A stretch of 32,257 bases of DNA from a bacterium (GTDB taxonomy: Bacteria > Actinomycetota > Acidimicrobiia > Spongiisociales > Spongiisociaceae), in the NCBI GenBank assembly GCA_028820935.1, contig JAPPHZ010000015.1, positions 1 to 32,257 on the forward strand, given 5' to 3'. Both the position numbers and the translations under genes were made by a program. This document shows positions 32,231 through 32,257 of the stretch, one piece after another (within the stretch, counting starts at the first letter, position 1; each line of letters starts with the position of its first letter). The notes below the pieces were generated by a model. The model was not told the origin of the DNA. It made no database searches and was given only the letters and a program-made list of their open reading frames with translations.

Positions 32231-32257
32231 CTAGCAACTAGCAACTAGCAACTAGCA
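32209..32257 (+). repeat. ACTAGCA heptad array, at least seven units, cut by window end
   Basis: Seven identical ACTAGCA units fill the last 49 bp and run off the window, so the true number is unknown. The array follows CAATATA, the same core as in the ndk-folC gap. To its left GCTAGT-CAATATA-ACTAGC (from 32196) is a 6-bp inverted repeat around the core. Confidence 0.93.

Overview
The window is a high-GC (about two-thirds G+C by eye), densely coded chromosomal segment of an actinobacterium. The order tig-clpP-clpX-valS-folC-ndk-mreB-mreC-mreD-mrdA-rodA-RNase E/G-rplU-rpmA-obgE-proB...nadD-rsfS is the classical actinobacterial housekeeping block. The presence of complete cell-shape genes suggests a rod. 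I lean towards a deep branch such as Acidimicrobiia, but that is inference. Both window ends look like assembly breaks: the left end cuts the 3' end of a tRNA-Ala gene and the right end stops inside a heptanucleotide tandem repeat, so this is probably a whole contig of a draft genome.

Layout, left to right. 1-1704 (minus): tRNA-Ala, rsfS, nadD and a secreted M23-type protein. 1705-2233: a non-coding gap with three tandem hairpins and the trkA leader. 2234-5096 (plus): trkA-trkH potassium uptake, sitting where many actinobacteria carry proA. 5110-16597 (minus): proB, obgE, rpmA, rplU, RNase E/G, then rodA, mrdA, mreD, mreC, mreB (elongasome) and ndk. 16739-24048 (minus): folC, valS, clpX, clpP, tig. 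24100-26524: six tRNA genes (His, Arg, Gly, Pro, Leu, Lys; all minus) enclosing one plus-strand membrane-anchored protein. 26744-28810 (minus): rdgB, rph and an MBL-fold phosphodiesterase-like protein, the same neighbours as Mycobacterium Rv1341-Rv1340-Rv1339. 28852-32132 (minus): dprA, comM, yraN (as Rv2896c-Rv2898c), with two small plus-strand genes between comM and yraN.

The genes cover growth-linked work: wall elongation (mre/rodA/mrdA), ribosome biogenesis (rplU, rpmA, obgE, rsfS, RNase E/G, rph), protein quality control (tig, clpXP), nucleotide/cofactor supply (ndk, folC, nadD, rdgB) and DNA uptake (dprA, comM).

The most unusual content is non-coding. (1) A pair of inverted-orientation copies of a ~165-bp palindromic, MITE-like element with terminal inverted repeats and flanking TA, one wedged between rplU and rpmA. 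(2) Two copies of a heptad-repeat cassette (7 units of ACTAGCA-type) ending in TATATT on the minus strand, each about 70 nt upstream of a start codon (ndk, yraN), with repeat-encoded TTGCTA hexamers at promoter spacing. (3) rsfS and mreC both lack any ATG/GTG/TTG codon at the place where the conserved protein must begin. (4) A 481-bp hairpin-rich leader before RNase E/G. I see no phage, CRISPR array, rRNA or classical defence system.
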